From CAIJXB01 sp964455905 (GTDB taxonomy: Bacteria > Chlamydiota > Chlamydiia > Chlamydiales > Rhabdochlamydiaceae): DNA of 64,000 bases. Within the stretch, counting starts at the first letter, position 1. Each line of letters starts with the position of its first letter. This document shows positions 35,601 through 44,093 of the stretch, one piece after another. Both the position numbers and the translations under genes were made by a program. A model generated the notes under the pieces. That model saw nothing but the letters and a program-made list of their open reading frames with translations, did not search any database and was not told where the DNA came from. The stretch is from contig CAYVYN010000003.1 in NCBI GenBank assembly GCA_964455905.1, positions 1 to 64,000 of the forward strand. Reading direction: 5' to 3'.

Positions 35601-38004
35601 TTTTCAGGCTACTGAAAGTAAAGAATCAAGGATGTATGCCTTGAAAATTGCTCGATCTATTTTCGAGGTGCAAAATGAACTGGGTCTAGAGGAGAAAAAC
35701 CCTCTCATTGACTCGGCTGTTTATACGATTTCTTTCTTAGAAGTTGATAAGTCAGATAAGTACTACGTCTACGCCTTAATAAAGCAGATGAAAAAAGCCT
35801 ATGCAGATGTCGCCCCTACAATCGAGCCTACTACAGCTTTTCTTGAAGGAGGCGAGTCGGTTTCTTTAGAACTTAATTATGAAGGACTTCACACAGGGAT
35901 CCAAAGGCTTGAGTCCAAGACGAAAACGTACCAAGAGTTTACTTCTTGGATAGAAGAAATTAATAAAAGTTTACCGCCCGGATCTCCGCCCTTAGCTCCA
36001 GACATTTTTCAAAAGCTTTTGACTGATTTTTGGACTCATATAAAAAAAGAATCGCAGACAGATCCAGGAAATGAGCGATTGAAAAAGTTACTAGGTGAAA
36101 TTACCGAAATCTACAATAACTTCACCTCTTCGGATCGGTTAGTAACACAGCTTATGGAAGCTCCTTTTAAACAACCCGATGAAATCGTCGATAGAGAAAC
36201 GGAAAGACTCTATGCGATCGGGGCTGCTCTTTTACAAAAAAAAAGTAAGCCTTCTCCAGGAGAGCTTTTAAGTGAAAGAGAGGAATTGATTATAGCGTGG
36301 CTTCCCTTAATAGAAGAATGTTCCGTTGGTCAAGCAAGGGGAATAGCTGTTTGCTACAATCAATTTAAAGTAGAAGGAGCTATCCCAGGTCTTCTGAATG
36401 AGGTAGGTTCTCATCTAGAAATAGATAACTCTTTAGACTACTTAGATGATGTAGTACAAAAAACAATGGAAGAAATACTCCCTGAAGTATTAGAGGAGCT
36501 TGGAATAACAAAGGTCGAAGGGGTTCATCAAGCTCTAGCTTTAAAAAATATTTTAGCAAAAGAAGCAGGTCTTAACCATTCAATGACAATCGATCCTTAT
36601 GGGGGATGGGTAGATCAAAACCTTTTATTCCAAAAAAGAGAAGATGTCTTGAGGATCTTTTTTAGTATTCTTACAAAAGCTCTTGTTATTTCGCTTAAAA
36701 AAGACACTACTGAAGCAGTCAATACCTCAGCAAGCAAGCTTTACGACAATCTCATGGTCTTTTTTGAAGCAAGTGGGATAGATCCTTCTCTTGCCTGGCA
36801 AGAAATAGAAGGAGGCTTCCTTGTGCATTTTAAAGAAGGCCAAAAAGAGCCTATCACCTTATTAACAGCTATAGAGTCCCTTAGAGAGTTTCCTTTAGAG
36901 GAGTCTTTTTGGGAAATTAAAGGCTCGGAGATCTTTTTAAAAGAAGATGGAGCCAGGTTCTTTGGAGGGATCCTACCCTCTGGGGCGCTAAAAGAAGAAC
37001 AGGCAGCAGAATTTCTTCGATTAGTGCAGATCCACGCTGTTAATCAGAGAAAAGAAATCATAAAAAGCAATTTGAAAGAAGAGCTCAAACACGCTTTAGT
37101 CCAAGAAGAAAAAGAGAATGGTTCGATTCTTCTTACTAAACAAGCGCAAGCGCAATTTAAGGCGTTATATCGAGATAAAGATCCTTCCTTAGGTCTTTCC
37201 CTTGCAGAGTTTTCAGAGTTTCTTACAGGAAGGCTGAGCGAATTAGTGAAAAAACCTGCAAAACTAGATCTTTTTATTTCACAGGAAATTTCTAAATGGC
37301 AAAGCTCGTTTCGTTGGTCTTTAAAGGAGGCTCCCTCTAGTTATAAACTCACAGATTATGGGGCTATAGCTTTTTTAGAAAAAGGGGGATATCTAGAGGT
37401 TAAAGGCAAATATAAAGAGTATATAGATCTTGAAAAACGGATAGCCCAAGAGCAAAAAAAGCTGGATGCTTTTAAGGCGCAGCCTTTAGTAGACGAACAG
37501 GAAAAAACTAGACTTAAAGCTAAATTGGATCTCTTAAGGCCAGGCTATGTAAAAGAGCTGCGCCTTAAAAAACTTGAAGTTGGAAATTTTGACATTGAAA
37601 AGATCCAAGACTTTGAAGCTCAAAATGCTCTTTACGATACTTTAGTAAGAGAATCACAGGAAGTAGAGGCATCTACGCAAGCAAGAGCTGCCCAGGCTCT
37701 ACTTATAGAGCAGTTAAGGACTCAAAAAGGATTGTTGCAAGAGGAGCTTAGAAGGCATTCTGAAATAGAACAAATTCCTCGACCTAAGCGAGTGCTCGCA
37801 GAGTGTTTGGTGCAGGGGCCTTGGCCTCTTGATATTAAATTGCTTCGTGATGACTGGAAGAAACTCCAAAACACTTTCCAGATAGAATCTAGTCTAAAAG
37901 ATCAACGTGACCTTTCTAAACTTCGAGAGCAAGTAACCGAAGCTAAGAAGGCTTTTATCAATGCTTGCAGAGAGCTGGGTCTTGAAGAAAGATGGATGCA
38001 ATAG
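32677..38004 (+). CDS. Giant helical-repeat protein B, candidate effector
   Basis: 1775 aa, unknown function, no signal peptide or membrane segment. An aromatic/hydrophobic motif (Y-x-x-x-[IVM]-P-x-x-[LI]) recurs near residues 291, 357, 425, 500, 568, 643 and 715, and weaker near 783, 853 and 921, giving an array of about ten 66-75-residue helical units. Residues about 1030-1572 are almost identical to the end of protein A on the opposite strand. After that block comes a 203-residue Glu/Lys/Gln-rich coiled-coil tail absent from A. ATG 32677 follows AGGGTG and may be coupled to a leader ORF. Its TAG directly abuts the stop of the convergent dehydrogenase. Host-directed scaffold or effector is a guess from architecture. 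Confidence 0.82.
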   Translation: MNPLRQDITLLSEQIASKEGYLPALDYRICQTLERIAQHQLKEFSPDDIRQCQTLYHKAIKVVSLEEPSLGSFFQSVLAGGGLFRKASLENFRKAIYSQEALSSVFEDVESFFAEDGIQVFLDAINGLDEQESVELVEKLKSAFFSVFPRCKISDVKKIQESLPKVYKDSISIEFRRKYLRTPYGEDVSTAERLAVFTYLSISEDFTLHDLAAFAGQMMGGGLLDPFVAVNDERSCALFVFSSCLEKLKAFTSDWRIYQKEFEQVDLALRPFFTHLYYKDKSDASLLLNLYMEAIPLEIVADFSKEFPTEQKEDFILKAIECVGSDPKYQSSDLYQSLWDLIHTLPFKNARALESAYLTSMPPLILAKFYESIPFFHDEKKFIENGIEGLAVSSRYADSNFHTRVWDKIQALDNPSDKAHFFDLYIDRVPLHLISQIDPREFGEVSPEAACRLIERTFSCFKDSSSVLPASLGKLVLVLLDSIEENLDYLAKYNQFISKYIEIAPTLLVAVWDFSKMALSAPHSEKLVRSCIECIKEKPERFKELPSLWHLKVLRFLGSNRLELKKEYVDCLSNELLLQLPSYELRTSLFFDRHEVLVKEGIDILKKQRQEFILLEKASLVLTVWDLIKDLEDPLKIELIEKFMREVPLYLLVTLPIDEVKKFYLPTQQENCIGRVLSFLRGCNLDHVPNRVFSQVASFITGIEGPNKMVFLEDYLEIAPFQAIVGCRLENLLLLADSSKGKFLRKIVEGNWGKWLDINPQDISDLIGSIKDGSLRGDLKALYNFKVPEEALETFFTTKIFSAFSTKRKVDYVKNVVEIIKSREQLSIRPLVLKVLEVLGSIEEPSKSELIQVLDEELGPTFLVSVFLEKFSQDTPIDLLRNLIDVLKGRDSGDACLDAFVSIFDKISLFNYYTVEVNAFYREFIASTAEGNLPGVLLRIIKEKGLIPLGIVSRMTSKAKEMFFQLLGVNLTMNLFQATESKESRMYALKIARSIFEVQNELGLEEKNPLIDSAVYTISFLEVDKSDKYYVYALIKQMKKAYADVAPTIEPTTAFLEGGESVSLELNYEGLHTGIQRLESKTKTYQEFTSWIEEINKSLPPGSPPLAPDIFQKLLTDFWTHIKKESQTDPGNERLKKLLGEITEIYNNFTSSDRLVTQLMEAPFKQPDEIVDRETERLYAIGAALLQKKSKPSPGELLSEREELIIAWLPLIEECSVGQARGIAVCYNQFKVEGAIPGLLNEVGSHLEIDNSLDYLDDVVQKTMEEILPEVLEELGITKVEGVHQALALKNILAKEAGLNHSMTIDPYGGWVDQNLLFQKREDVLRIFFSILTKALVISLKKDTTEAVNTSASKLYDNLMVFFEASGIDPSLAWQEIEGGFLVHFKEGQKEPITLLTAIESLREFPLEESFWEIKGSEIFLKEDGARFFGGILPSGALKEEQAAEFLRLVQIHAVNQRKEIIKSNLKEELKHALVQEEKENGSILLTKQAQAQFKALYRDKDPSLGLSLAEFSEFLTGRLSELVKKPAKLDLFISQEISKWQSSFRWSLKEAPSSYKLTDYGAIAFLEKGGYLEVKGKYKEYIDLEKRIAQEQKKLDAFKAQPLVDEQEKTRLKAKLDLLRPGYVKELRLKKLEVGNFDIEKIQDFEAQNALYDTLVRESQEVEASTQARAAQALLIEQLRTQKGLLQEELRRHSEIEQIPRPKRVLAECLVQGPWPLDIKLLRDDWKKLQNTFQIESSLKDQRDLSKLREQVTEAKKAFINACRELGLEERWMQ
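35766..37394 (+). repeat. 1629-bp near-identical inverted repeat, copy B
   Basis: Partner of 236-1864 in inverted orientation. Boundaries are CGTCTACGCC on the left and GGGGGATATCT on the right; beyond them similarity falls to weak paralogue level (left) or disappears (right). Distance between inner edges is 33,901 bp. Confidence 0.93.
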
Positions 38005-41000
38005 TTACTTTTGGAGGAATTTTAAAATCTCTTCGAAATTCATCGGGTCATTTTCTTCAGAGAGTCCTTTTTGATAGATTAGCTGAGAACTTAAATGACA
38101 AGCGATGATCGCCTTTTTGTGGATTTCAGGAATTTCTTTAAAAATTCTTTCTGCATACTTTTCTTTGAGAGTGGGGAGGCAGTAGTCTTGTAATACCTGA
38201 TTTAAGGGATCTGTTGCATCTTGGGAAAGAGGTTTTTTTTCTAAAACATCTAGAATTGCGTACATGTAGTTGTTAATTTCTTTCGAGATTTTTTCTGAAA
38301 TGTCAGTGAGAAACTCTTTAGTTTTTGAGTGTGTTGTAAAAAGTAAGGAAGCTTCTTGTTTGGCTTTTTGTGCAACAAGAGCTAGGATTTCTTTCGTTAG
38401 GTTGCTTTTTTCTTTTAGAAATTCATCTTCTTTTAGGCAGAGGTTAGCCAAAACTTCTGAAGAAGAACAAATAACGCCACCTTTATTAGCTGAACTATCT
38501 TTAATAATAAGAACTCCCATTTTTTCGAGTGTTCTTCTAGCTTCTTGCGTAAGGTACAGGTTAGCGCCTTCTACGATTGCTTTAGAAGATGGCTTACCCG
38601 AGTCTAAAAGGAAGTCAGTTACGTTTTTTTCGCTCAAGGTTTTTGGTCTTCCTCCTCCAGTCACAAAAATGTCAGTTTCTGTTTTATGAACTGTGTGGCG
38701 AAGGATGTGATTTGTGTCGTTTGTGCTCAGCCACTGTTTTGTCAGCGTTCCGTTAGTATTTTTCCAAAGAAGGGTTTTTCCTTCTTGTTTAACCCTGGTA
38801 TCTAAAAGAAATCCCCCGGGGCTTAGTTTGTGCGGTGGGTATTCAGCAATAGGCTTTTGCTTTAAGAAAAGATTTTTAACCTCCTCTAAGTCAAGACCTT
38901 GAGGATCGAAAATAGTTCCTGATATATCGATGGTAGTTAATAATTTGGCTGTTTTAGGATAGAACCGATAGAGGTTAAGCATTTGATTGCCTGCTACATC
39001 TCCATCAGGGCCGCCTGTCATTTTTAAAGTGAAAATATCTTTTGTTGGATCGATGCCTAGATATTTTAACATTTCATCCATGTACACGTTTACGCCAAGA
39101 GAGGTAACTCCTAGCTGTTTATGATTAAATCCAAGTTCAGGCTTGCTTGAGATAAACGCGATTCCAGGTTTATATTCTTTTTGTTTGCTGTAGTTGGCAA
39201 TCCAGGTAATCATAGAGTTGTGCATGTTTTCATCGGGTCCCAGATAGATATATTCAGGTTGTTTCCAGTAGTCGACAATATGTTTAGCTTTAAGTGTTCC
39301 GTCACTGTTGCAGTTGATTAGGGGAACCAAGCTTTCTATGAAAGCTCGCTGTGCTTGATATAAGTGTTCTAACTTTTGGATAGAGGAAAAACTTTCTAGT
39401 TTTTTTTCTATTTCATCTATGGGAAGGTTTTCCTTGAGGAATTCGTCTCTTTGATAAGAGATTTCTTCTTTTAAAGAGTCAAAGGGTTCTAAAAAGATTA
39501 CTGCTTTCGCGCCGCCTTCGGGGATATCTTTATTTTTTTTCTGCTGTGTGTATCCTAAGTTATAACACTCTGCAAAGACGTTATTTCTATCCGATACCAT
39601 AGCTTCTTGATTTTTGGGCATTACAGTTCTAAGCCCTCCTCTTGCCAGGTCTTTGAATCGAATATGAAATCCTAGAAAATGGAATCCCTTCATAAAATAA
39701 ATAGCAAAAGGCATCACTGGAAATTTTTCTTCTATAGGATAAGGCATTTTTTCTAAATAGCGAGGGTCTAATCGAAAACAGAAAGCTGTTTTATTATTTC
39801 TATAGAAATTTGTTTTTAGTGCGTGCGTTACGAAGTTTGCTGCTTGGAGTAATACGTTTTTATCTCTTGTGTCATTGACCTCATTTCCAGACTCAATAAG
39901 ATTTACTTTGTGTAAAAACGATTCAAGAGTTTTTTTGTGTTCTGCTACATTCGTTTTTTGAGGGTGAAACTTATGGCCGAAGCTTTCGATAAGTAAAGAG
40001 AGTAATTCTGGATATCTTGAGAGGCTCTCTTCTATAAAACTAAAGGCGTAGGCGTGTATGTCGTAATGGACAAGGGCTTGGTGAATGAAATAGGTCATTG
40101 TTTTAATAAGATTGCCCTGATTCCCAGTTAGAAGACCCGAATCTACGTATACCCGTTCGATTCTATCCATGCCTTCAAAGTATTTGAGGGTAACGAGTTC
40201 TTTGAATAGATCGTCTAAGTCGGCTTCTTCCCAGGCAGCTTTGCCATTTTCTCCATGAAGCGCGATAGACATGAGTAATATGCTATCTTTTGAATAAGGA
40301 TTGATATAGATAGCATTGACTCTTTTCAGGGCTAGGTGATGGCGTTTAATTACTTTAGCTAAGCGATAGAGAAAGTTTCTTTTAGAAACGCCTTTCCATG
40401 CAAAAATAATTTGCATAGAGGGCGTTTCTGTTTTTTTCCACCCTTCTTGGTAGCGCACTTCGTATTGGCAGTTGTCTCGTTGCTTAGCCCTAAAAAACAT
40501 ATCAAGGGCTAGAAGAAGTCTTTCCGGTGGCAAGGCTCGTAAAAAGCGAGAGTTTAGCTGCTCAAGTAAATTATAAAATTCTTCTTTATTTACCTCTGGG
40601 TTTCTTTCTTTCATTTGAAGGAATAGATTTTCTTTGCTGTCATGGGAAAGAAGTTCTGGGTTAGGGCTTTTTGCTTCATCTATCGTAGAAAAAGATATTA
40701 CTGCAATACGTAAGGCGGCTGTCGCATTAGCGAAAGGAATAGGAATATTTGAGACAAATGATCGGTAGTTTTTGATTCTTTTGGTTTGATGCTGTTTTAA
40801 AATTTTTAAATCCGCATCTGGGCTATCAAGACATAGAGAAAAAGCTCCTTTTTCTATGTATATGTGGCTGAAGTAGTTTTGTAGATCAAGCTCCATCAGG
40901 TTATGGGTGATCAGAATTAGAGCTTTTTCATCTATTTCTTCAAAAAATGAGGGAGGCATGTGATTTTCAAGCCATTGATAAAAGAGGGCAAACTTTTGAC

Positions 41001-41046
41001 TTTCGGTGTCGATGGCTTTTTTGAGTTTTTCATTAGAAATATCCAT
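38005..41046 (-). CDS. NAD-type glutamate dehydrogenase, about 115-kDa class
   Basis: 1013 aa, resembling the large NAD-dependent glutamate dehydrogenases of the yeast Gdh2 type rather than the common 450-aa hexameric enzyme. The C-terminal half holds the dehydrogenase core: GFHIRFKDLARGGLR, glutamate-binding PEGGAKAV, LGPDENMHNSMI, TGGPDGDVAGN for nucleotide binding and AIVEGANLYLT. The N-terminal 430 residues are the regulatory extension of this class. It oxidises glutamate to 2-oxoglutarate, feeding host-derived amino acid into the TCA cycle. Convergent with protein B with zero bases between the stop codons, and no terminator is visible. ATG at 41046. Confidence 0.9.
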   Translation of the reverse strand: MDISNEKLKKAIDTESQKFALFYQWLENHMPPSFFEEIDEKALILITHNLMELDLQNYFSHIYIEKGAFSLCLDSPDADLKILKQHQTKRIKNYRSFVSNIPIPFANATAALRIAVISFSTIDEAKSPNPELLSHDSKENLFLQMKERNPEVNKEEFYNLLEQLNSRFLRALPPERLLLALDMFFRAKQRDNCQYEVRYQEGWKKTETPSMQIIFAWKGVSKRNFLYRLAKVIKRHHLALKRVNAIYINPYSKDSILLMSIALHGENGKAAWEEADLDDLFKELVTLKYFEGMDRIERVYVDSGLLTGNQGNLIKTMTYFIHQALVHYDIHAYAFSFIEESLSRYPELLSLLIESFGHKFHPQKTNVAEHKKTLESFLHKVNLIESGNEVNDTRDKNVLLQAANFVTHALKTNFYRNNKTAFCFRLDPRYLEKMPYPIEEKFPVMPFAIYFMKGFHFLGFHIRFKDLARGGLRTVMPKNQEAMVSDRNNVFAECYNLGYTQQKKNKDIPEGGAKAVIFLEPFDSLKEEISYQRDEFLKENLPIDEIEKKLESFSSIQKLEHLYQAQRAFIESLVPLINCNSDGTLKAKHIVDYWKQPEYIYLGPDENMHNSMITWIANYSKQKEYKPGIAFISSKPELGFNHKQLGVTSLGVNVYMDEMLKYLGIDPTKDIFTLKMTGGPDGDVAGNQMLNLYRFYPKTAKLLTTIDISGTIFDPQGLDLEEVKNLFLKQKPIAEYPPHKLSPGGFLLDTRVKQEGKTLLWKNTNGTLTKQWLSTNDTNHILRHTVHKTETDIFVTGGGRPKTLSEKNVTDFLLDSGKPSSKAIVEGANLYLTQEARRTLEKMGVLIIKDSSANKGGVICSSSEVLANLCLKEDEFLKEKSNLTKEILALVAQKAKQEASLLFTTHSKTKEFLTDISEKISKEINNYMYAILDVLEKKPLSQDATDPLNQVLQDYCLPTLKEKYAERIFKEIPEIHKKAIIACHLSSQLIYQKGLSEENDPMNFEEILKFLQK

Positions 41047-41127
41047 AGGCCTTCTTAGGTATATTGGTTAGATAATTCTAAATATGATGTAATTTTATTT
41101 AATATTCAAGTGCGTATATTCTTTTTT

Positions 41128-41715
41128 TTAGTTTATTGTTTTAATTAATTCGTTTGCTAAAAAAGTAAAGTCCAGAGAAGTAAGCTCGTTACTGTCTTTT
41201 AGTTTGATTCGCGCCATCTTTGTTTGTATTTTTTCAAAGAAAGGTCCTTTTACGCAAGAAACTGCTTCTGCTGAAGGTATTCCAAGTAGAAGGAGCTTGA
41301 TTGCCTTAGCTATAGAATCATTTTCTTGTTCCAGGTTTTCGTAAAGTTCTATTGCTTTAGGGGAGGTAAGGTGAAATGTTATCGGGGTGTGAGTCAGATC
41401 TAAGGCATACGTGTAGATGAGTGCGTATAGTATCGGGCTTAGTAAATGGTTAGATCTTTCGTCTAGACAATAGGCTTCGTGTGCCATTTGTAGGTTTTTT
41501 AAAGGAGCAAATGCATTGATTTGTAGAAAGTAGCCTCCAACGATTGTTTGGGAAACTTCGTCTATTGAAATTGTAAAAGCTAAATTTTTCATTTTAGATT
41601 TTTCGGGGAAGTTCTTAGAGATATGACGTTTCGTATTTTCGATCGTATGGAGTTTCTTTGAAGAGAAGAAATTTAAAATTGTTCTGGTGAGTTGATTTTT
41701 AAGAGATATATCCAT
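41128..41715 (-). CDS. Hypothetical 195-aa protein
   Basis: Not recognised. Mixed alpha/beta composition, no signal peptide or membrane segment. Starts ATG 41715, 12 nt after the VOC-family gene, and lies 81 nt before glutamate dehydrogenase, so it probably sits in the same transcript. The middle has a hydrophobic helix (PILYALIYTYAL). Both it and the dehydrogenase start with MDIS, which is likely coincidence. Confidence 0.7.
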   Translation of the reverse strand: MDISLKNQLTRTILNFFSSKKLHTIENTKRHISKNFPEKSKMKNLAFTISIDEVSQTIVGGYFLQINAFAPLKNLQMAHEAYCLDERSNHLLSPILYALIYTYALDLTHTPITFHLTSPKAIELYENLEQENDSIAKAIKLLLLGIPSAEAVSCVKGPFFEKIQTKMARIKLKDSNELTSLDFTFLANELIKTIN

Positions 41716-41727
41716 GGTATTTTGGTC

Positions 41728-42153
41728 CTATTCGATTTTTTCTTTGTGACTAGCCAAAGACCACACGTGTCCAAATGGATCTTGTAGTTGGCAATAGCGA
41801 TCTCCCCAAAACATGTCCGAAACAGGGACTAGGGATTTAGCGCCCAAATGGATGGCTTTTTGGAAATAGCTGTCTACATCTTCTACATACATGTAAAGAA
41901 CACAAGAAGTGGCCAGTCCTAAGGAGGGGCTCCCTAGATTGCTGTAGGTGTCTTCTTCGGACTCATCGGCTAGCATGATTTGGCTGTCGCCGATTTTTAG
42001 CCTGGCGTGTAAAATAGTGTTTTCTGGTGTTAGGTGTTTTTCAAGTTCGATCGCATGAAAGGCTGCTTTATAAAAAGCTATGGCTTTCTCTCCTTCTTTT
42101 ACGATGAGATAGGGGGTGATTGTATGAAATCCTTCCGGCATCCATTCTTTCAT
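41728..42153 (-). CDS. VOC-superfamily (glyoxalase/PhnB-like) protein
   Basis: 141 aa, a single vicinal-oxygen-chelate module pair. Begins FHTITPYLIVKEGEKAIAFYKAAF, contains ARLKIGDSQIMLADE and ends with WGDRYCQLQDPFGHVWSLASH, the standard PhnB/YkcA-like layout. Members bind metal or small ligands (bleomycin-type resistance, glyoxalase, dioxygenase); the substrate here cannot be told. Separated from rpsD by a terminator. Confidence 0.88.
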   Translation of the reverse strand: MKEWMPEGFHTITPYLIVKEGEKAIAFYKAAFHAIELEKHLTPENTILHARLKIGDSQIMLADESEEDTYSNLGSPSLGLATSCVLYMYVEDVDSYFQKAIHLGAKSLVPVSDMFWGDRYCQLQDPFGHVWSLASHKEKIE

Positions 42154-42210
42154 TTTTTTAGATCGCTTTTTTGTATTTGGGGGTGGTTTTTTTGTTTTTA
42201 GATAAAAGAA

Positions 42211-42238
42211 AAAGGCAGCAATTTGAGTTGCCGCCTTT
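42211..42238. terminator. Terminator of rpsD
   Basis: AAAGGCAGCAA (42211-42221) pairs with TTGCCGCCTTT (42228-42238), 11 bp with one G-U pair and a 6-nt loop, flanked by T-rich DNA on both strands. Positioned 20 nt after the rpsD stop on the minus strand. Confidence 0.85.
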
Positions 42239-42258
42239 TTTATGTATACACAAAGGAA

Positions 42259-42879
42259 TTAATGCGTGTGAGCTAAGAATTCGCAGATCAATGGAATGTT
42301 GATTGGGAGAGGGAAAGGAATTTGATCTGTGTGAGGAGAAGCAATAAGCTCTCCAGAAAACTTTTGTGCATCAAGCATGAGATATCCAGGAACATCTCTT
42401 CCGCCAGCAACTAAAGAATCCTTTACTAAAGGCATATTTTGTGATTTTGTTTTTACGGAAATAACCATGCCAGGTCTTACGTAAAAGGATCTTCTGTCGA
42501 CCTTTTTACCGTTAACAAGGATGTGTCCGTGAGCAACGAGTTGTTGTGCTGCAAAAATTGTATTAGCAAATTTAAGACGATAAACAACGTTGTCAAGTCT
42601 GCACTCGATACGTTCTACGAACGCTTGTGGAGTATTGATTTTAGAAGTTTCTGCTTCTTTGAAGTAGCGTACAAGCTGTTTGCCTGTTAACATACCGTAA
42701 ACGGCTTTAAGTTTTTGTTGTTCTTCGAGCTGTGTTCCGTAGTCAGACTTTTTTTTGCGTTTTGCTCCATGCATACCAGCCGGATTTGGCTTGTGCAGGA
42801 GAGGATTTCTCGCTCGTCCAAAAATGTTAACTCCGAAACGGCGCGCGATGCGGTTTTTGGGACCAGTGTATCGAACCAT
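42259..42879 (-). CDS. rpsD: 30S ribosomal protein S4
   Basis: 206 aa. Starts MVRYTGPKNRIARRFG at 42879 with GGAGAAAC upstream; an in-frame extension to 42915 is not needed. Contains RIECRLDNVVYRL and the S4 RNA-binding domain (LVAHGHILVNGKKV). Assembles early on the 16S 5' domain. Lacks the N-terminal zinc-finger cysteines found in some S4 proteins. Monocistronic with its own terminator; next to trhO as in Chlamydia (CT626-CT627). Confidence 0.97.
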   Translation of the reverse strand: MVRYTGPKNRIARRFGVNIFGRARNPLLHKPNPAGMHGAKRKKKSDYGTQLEEQQKLKAVYGMLTGKQLVRYFKEAETSKINTPQAFVERIECRLDNVVYRLKFANTIFAAQQLVAHGHILVNGKKVDRRSFYVRPGMVISVKTKSQNMPLVKDSLVAGGRDVPGYLMLDAQKFSGELIASPHTDQIPFPLPINIPLICEFLAHTH

Positions 42880-42927
42880 TGTTTCTCCTAAGTGATAAAT
42901 GCATTCTAATTGCAAGACTCAAATCGT

Positions 42928-42958
42928 ATTACAGTGTTGGTTTTTTAACAAGTGTAAA
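42928..42958 (-). promoter_or_regulatory. Possible promoter of rpsD
   Basis: Minus strand TTTACA (42953-42958), 19-nt spacer, TGTAAT (42928-42933). The -10 is 5/6 but the spacer is long. Confidence 0.35.
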
Positions 42959-43142
42959 TTGCGTTGCTAAAGCTTTTTTTTATCTAAATCTTTATTTTAG
43001 AGTGGGTTGCGTATTTTTCTTTATTCCGCTGATTTGACTGTTTTCTCTGGAAAAATCTTGTTGTTTTTTGCTTTTGGAAAATAGGTGTTGAAAAAAGAGA
43101 ACTGTGCTACTCTTAACTCTTTTTTATAGCTAGAGGTGCCTT

Positions 43143-44093
43143 ATGGGTGAAAAAAATTATTATGTTATTGCTTACTATCTTTTTGCTCCTATTGAAGATC
43201 CAAGGATGGAAATTGCTAAGCATTTAGAGTTTTTTAAAGAAAGAGATATCAAGTCACGTATTTATATTTCAGAGCAGGGTATTAATGCTCAGATGAGTGC
43301 AAGTAAACCTCATGCAATAGAGTATATAGAGTGGATGAAGAAAGATGATAGATTTAAAAATATTGATTTTAAGCTCCATGAATACCATGAACAGGTTTTC
43401 CCAAGAGCTACAGTTAAGTACAGAAAACAATTGGTTGCTTTAGATCATGATGCAGACCCTCAGCAATGCGGAGAGCATCTTTCACCTGCAGCTTGGAAGG
43501 AAATGCTCGAAAAGAAGTCAGATGACGTTATTTTGATAGATGTTCGGAATGATTATGAATGGAAAATTGGACATTTTGAAGGGGCTTTAAAACCGCAGCT
43601 AGATATGTTTCGTAAATTTCCTGAGTACGTCACAGAGCTAAAAGGGGAGTATGATCCTAAAAAAACTAAAGTAATGATGTATTGTACCGGAGGCATTCGT
43701 TGTGAGCTTTATTCTGCTTTGATGAAAAAAGAGGGCTTTGAAGAAGTTTATCAATTACAAGGTGGTGTGATTCGATATGGTTTAGAAGAGGGTTCTAAGC
43801 AGTGGAATGGAAAGCTTTTTGTTTTTGATGATCGTTTGGCTGTTCCTTTAGATGAAAAGGAAGTTGCCTCTCCGATTAGTTGCTGCTCTTTCTGCTCAAC
43901 AGCTTCAGATACATACTACAACTGCGCAAATATGGATTGTAATGAACTATTTCTTTCTTGTCCGACTTGCGCAGAGAAGTTAGGCGGATGTTGTCAAGAA
44001 TCTTGCCTGGAATCCCCAAGGCTTAGAGTTTATGAAAAAGACGTTAGACCTAAACCTTTTCGTCGCAAGCATCTTTGTGGATGTGCTCAATAA
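43143..44093 (+). CDS. trhO: Rhodanese-type tRNA uridine(34) hydroxylase
   Basis: 316 aa, YceA/TrhO family. N-terminal ferredoxin-like domain (YYVIAYYLFAPIEDP, ISEQGINAQMS), rhodanese domain with catalytic C181 in MYCTGGIRCE, and a Cys-rich C-terminal part (CCSFCSTASDTYYNC, CPTCAEKLGGCC) likely binding zinc. Catalyses prephenate-independent 5-hydroxylation of U34 in several tRNAs. Start supported by AGAGGTG. The last 44 nt overlap the convergent gene. Confidence 0.92.
   Translation: MGEKNYYVIAYYLFAPIEDPRMEIAKHLEFFKERDIKSRIYISEQGINAQMSASKPHAIEYIEWMKKDDRFKNIDFKLHEYHEQVFPRATVKYRKQLVALDHDADPQQCGEHLSPAAWKEMLEKKSDDVILIDVRNDYEWKIGHFEGALKPQLDMFRKFPEYVTELKGEYDPKKTKVMMYCTGGIRCELYSALMKKEGFEEVYQLQGGVIRYGLEEGSKQWNGKLFVFDDRLAVPLDEKEVASPISCCSFCSTASDTYYNCANMDCNELFLSCPTCAEKLGGCCQESCLESPRLRVYEKDVRPKPFRRKHLCGCAQ

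Noticed and set aside
236..37394. Reading the inverted repeats as an insertion sequence or composite transposon
   Set aside because: The blocks encode part of two larger proteins; there is no transposase, terminal inverted repeat or target duplication at the edges.
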